This document shows, in pieces, positions 6,157 through 7,215 of a stretch of DNA of 7,215 nucleotides. Both the position numbers and the translations under genes were made by a program. The stretch covers positions 1 to 7,215 of the forward strand of contig CAUGKZ010000087.1 in NCBI GenBank assembly GCA_959600065.1, in the 5' to 3' direction. The stretch is from an uncultured Kroppenstedtia sp. GTDB taxonomy: Bacteria > Bacillota > Bacilli > Thermoactinomycetales > DSM-45169. How positions within the stretch are numbered: position 1 is the first letter of the stretch; each line of letters opens with the position of its first letter. The notes under the pieces were generated by a model, which saw only the letters and a program-made list of their open reading frames with translations, searched no databases and was not told the DNA's origin.

Positions 6157-6176
6157 CGCCGCCGTGCCGGGCGGCG
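6157..6176 (-). promoter_or_regulatory. GC-only hairpin in the rocD leader
   Basis: CGCCGCC (6157-6163) and GGCGGCG (6170-6176) form a perfect 7-bp stem with a 6-base loop, 16 bases upstream of the rocD ribosome binding site. No T-run follows on the minus strand, so it is not a terminator. It could stabilise the mRNA or serve as a protein-binding site. The rocD promoter was not found with confidence. Confidence 0.4.
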
Positions 6177-6379
6177 GGGATCCATATTAGTGTATCATCA
6201 AGACCCCGAGAGAAGAAGGTTTTCCGGCAAAACGGATAAACATTGGCCGGCGTTGGTAATCATGCATAGCTCCCCATGGAAGTGGGAGATGAAAAGGGTC
6301 TTCACTGACCCAATCGGTACAAAATCCTCAGGTTTCGGAGCTTGGGGACAGGGCGTCGTTCACAAATGGAAATTGGCTG
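6177..6379. other. Divergent intergenic region
   Basis: This stretch between rocD and the metY promoter holds no supported gene. It must contain the rocD promoter, but no clear SigA pair was found on the minus strand (a TAATAT at 6186-6191 lacks a good -35). A small hairpin GGGTC/GACCC lies at 6296-6311 with no U-run on the plus strand. Confidence 0.4.
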
Positions 6380-6408
6380 TTGACGATCCGGGAAACCCCC
6401 AGTATAAT
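6380..6408 (+). promoter_or_regulatory. SigA promoter of the SAM-riboswitch/metY transcript
   Basis: TTGACG (6380-6385) and TATAAT (6403-6408) are separated by exactly 17 bases. Transcription would start near 6415, about 40 bases before the aptamer, giving a leader of roughly 230 bases before metY. Confidence 0.9.
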
Positions 6409-6449
6409 AAAACACAAGTTTTCAGACTGGAATAACCTCATATGTTTGC

Positions 6450-6563
<114 letters not shown>

Positions 6564-6567
<4 letters not shown>

Positions 6568-6604
6568 AAGGGTCTGTTTTGTGTATGAACAAAACCTCTT
6601 CTCT
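6564..6604 (+). promoter_or_regulatory. Antiterminator of the SAM riboswitch
   Basis: AGAGAAG (6564-6570), which includes part of the 3' strand of P1, can pair with CTTCTCT (6598-6604). An inner stem GTTTTGT (6576-6582)/ACAAAAC (6589-6595) closes the middle. This structure uses the 5' arm of the terminator, so it excludes both P1 and the terminator: antitermination without SAM, termination with SAM. Confidence 0.75.
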
Positions 6605-6623
6605 GACTGGGAAGAGGTTTTTT
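6591..6623 (+). terminator. SAM-riboswitch intrinsic terminator
   Basis: AAAACCTCTTC (6591-6601) and GAAGAGGTTTT (6611-6621) form an 11-bp stem with a 9-base loop and end in a run of six T (6618-6623). It lies 24 bases before the metY start codon and is the expression platform of the riboswitch. Confidence 0.92.
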
Positions 6624-6625
6624 AA

Positions 6626-7215
<590 letters not shown>

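Noticed and set aside
6155..6177. Possible Sig54 (SigL) promoter of rocD using CGGCAC and TTGA on the minus strand
   Set aside because: Bacillus roc genes use SigL, so it was examined, but the two elements are about 9 bases apart instead of 5 and the second element lacks the conserved GC.
6296..6311. GGGTC/GACCC hairpin as a terminator
   Set aside because: The stem is only 5 bp, has no T-run on the plus strand and follows no gene on either strand.

Overview
The window looks like chromosomal DNA of a Gram-positive Firmicute, probably a moderately GC-rich Bacillales lineage such as Thermoactinomycetaceae. This is an inference from strong AGGAGG-type ribosome binding sites, a consensus SigA promoter, a SAM-I (S-box) riboswitch controlling a methionine/cysteine gene, a Bacillus-type rocD, and relics of a Bacillales-type DUF421 membrane protein. 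No RNA genes, CRISPR arrays or intact transposases were seen.

Layout. Positions 1-249 are gene-free and carry an extreme poly-G tract. Positions 250-1413 (+) encode an FMN-dependent alpha-hydroxy-acid oxidizing enzyme of the lactate 2-monooxygenase type. Three bases later, on the minus strand, lies a heavily decayed DUF421 (YetF-like) gene (1416-1954) with two in-frame stops and at least three frame changes. Positions 1955-2666 have no credible gene but are full of secondary structure: a 7-bp hairpin, two perfect 49-bp tandem repeats plus a degenerate third copy (each with a GCTTCAGC-type hairpin), and a 12-bp palindrome.

Positions 2667-4900 (+) are a tight five-gene operon. It encodes a MauE-like membrane protein, a MauD-like membrane-anchored thioredoxin-fold protein, a 12-cysteine protein resembling the methylamine dehydrogenase (MADH) light chain, a 29-residue single-span peptide, and a 196-residue multi-span membrane protein I do not recognise. 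The E-D-A order matches classical mau operons, but the heavy chain (mauB) and mauF are absent from the window. The light chain also lacks the twin-arginine motif and the normal C-terminal half. I infer that MauE and MauD fold or oxidise the Cys-rich protein, and that the two new membrane proteins are its partners. This is the most interesting part of the window.

Positions 4929-6128 (-) encode ornithine aminotransferase (rocD), convergent with the operon and ended by a strong minus-strand terminator. After a divergent intergenic region comes a SigA promoter (6380-6408), a SAM-I riboswitch (6456-6567) with antiterminator and terminator, and the 5' part of metY (O-acetylhomoserine sulfhydrylase), which runs off the right edge.
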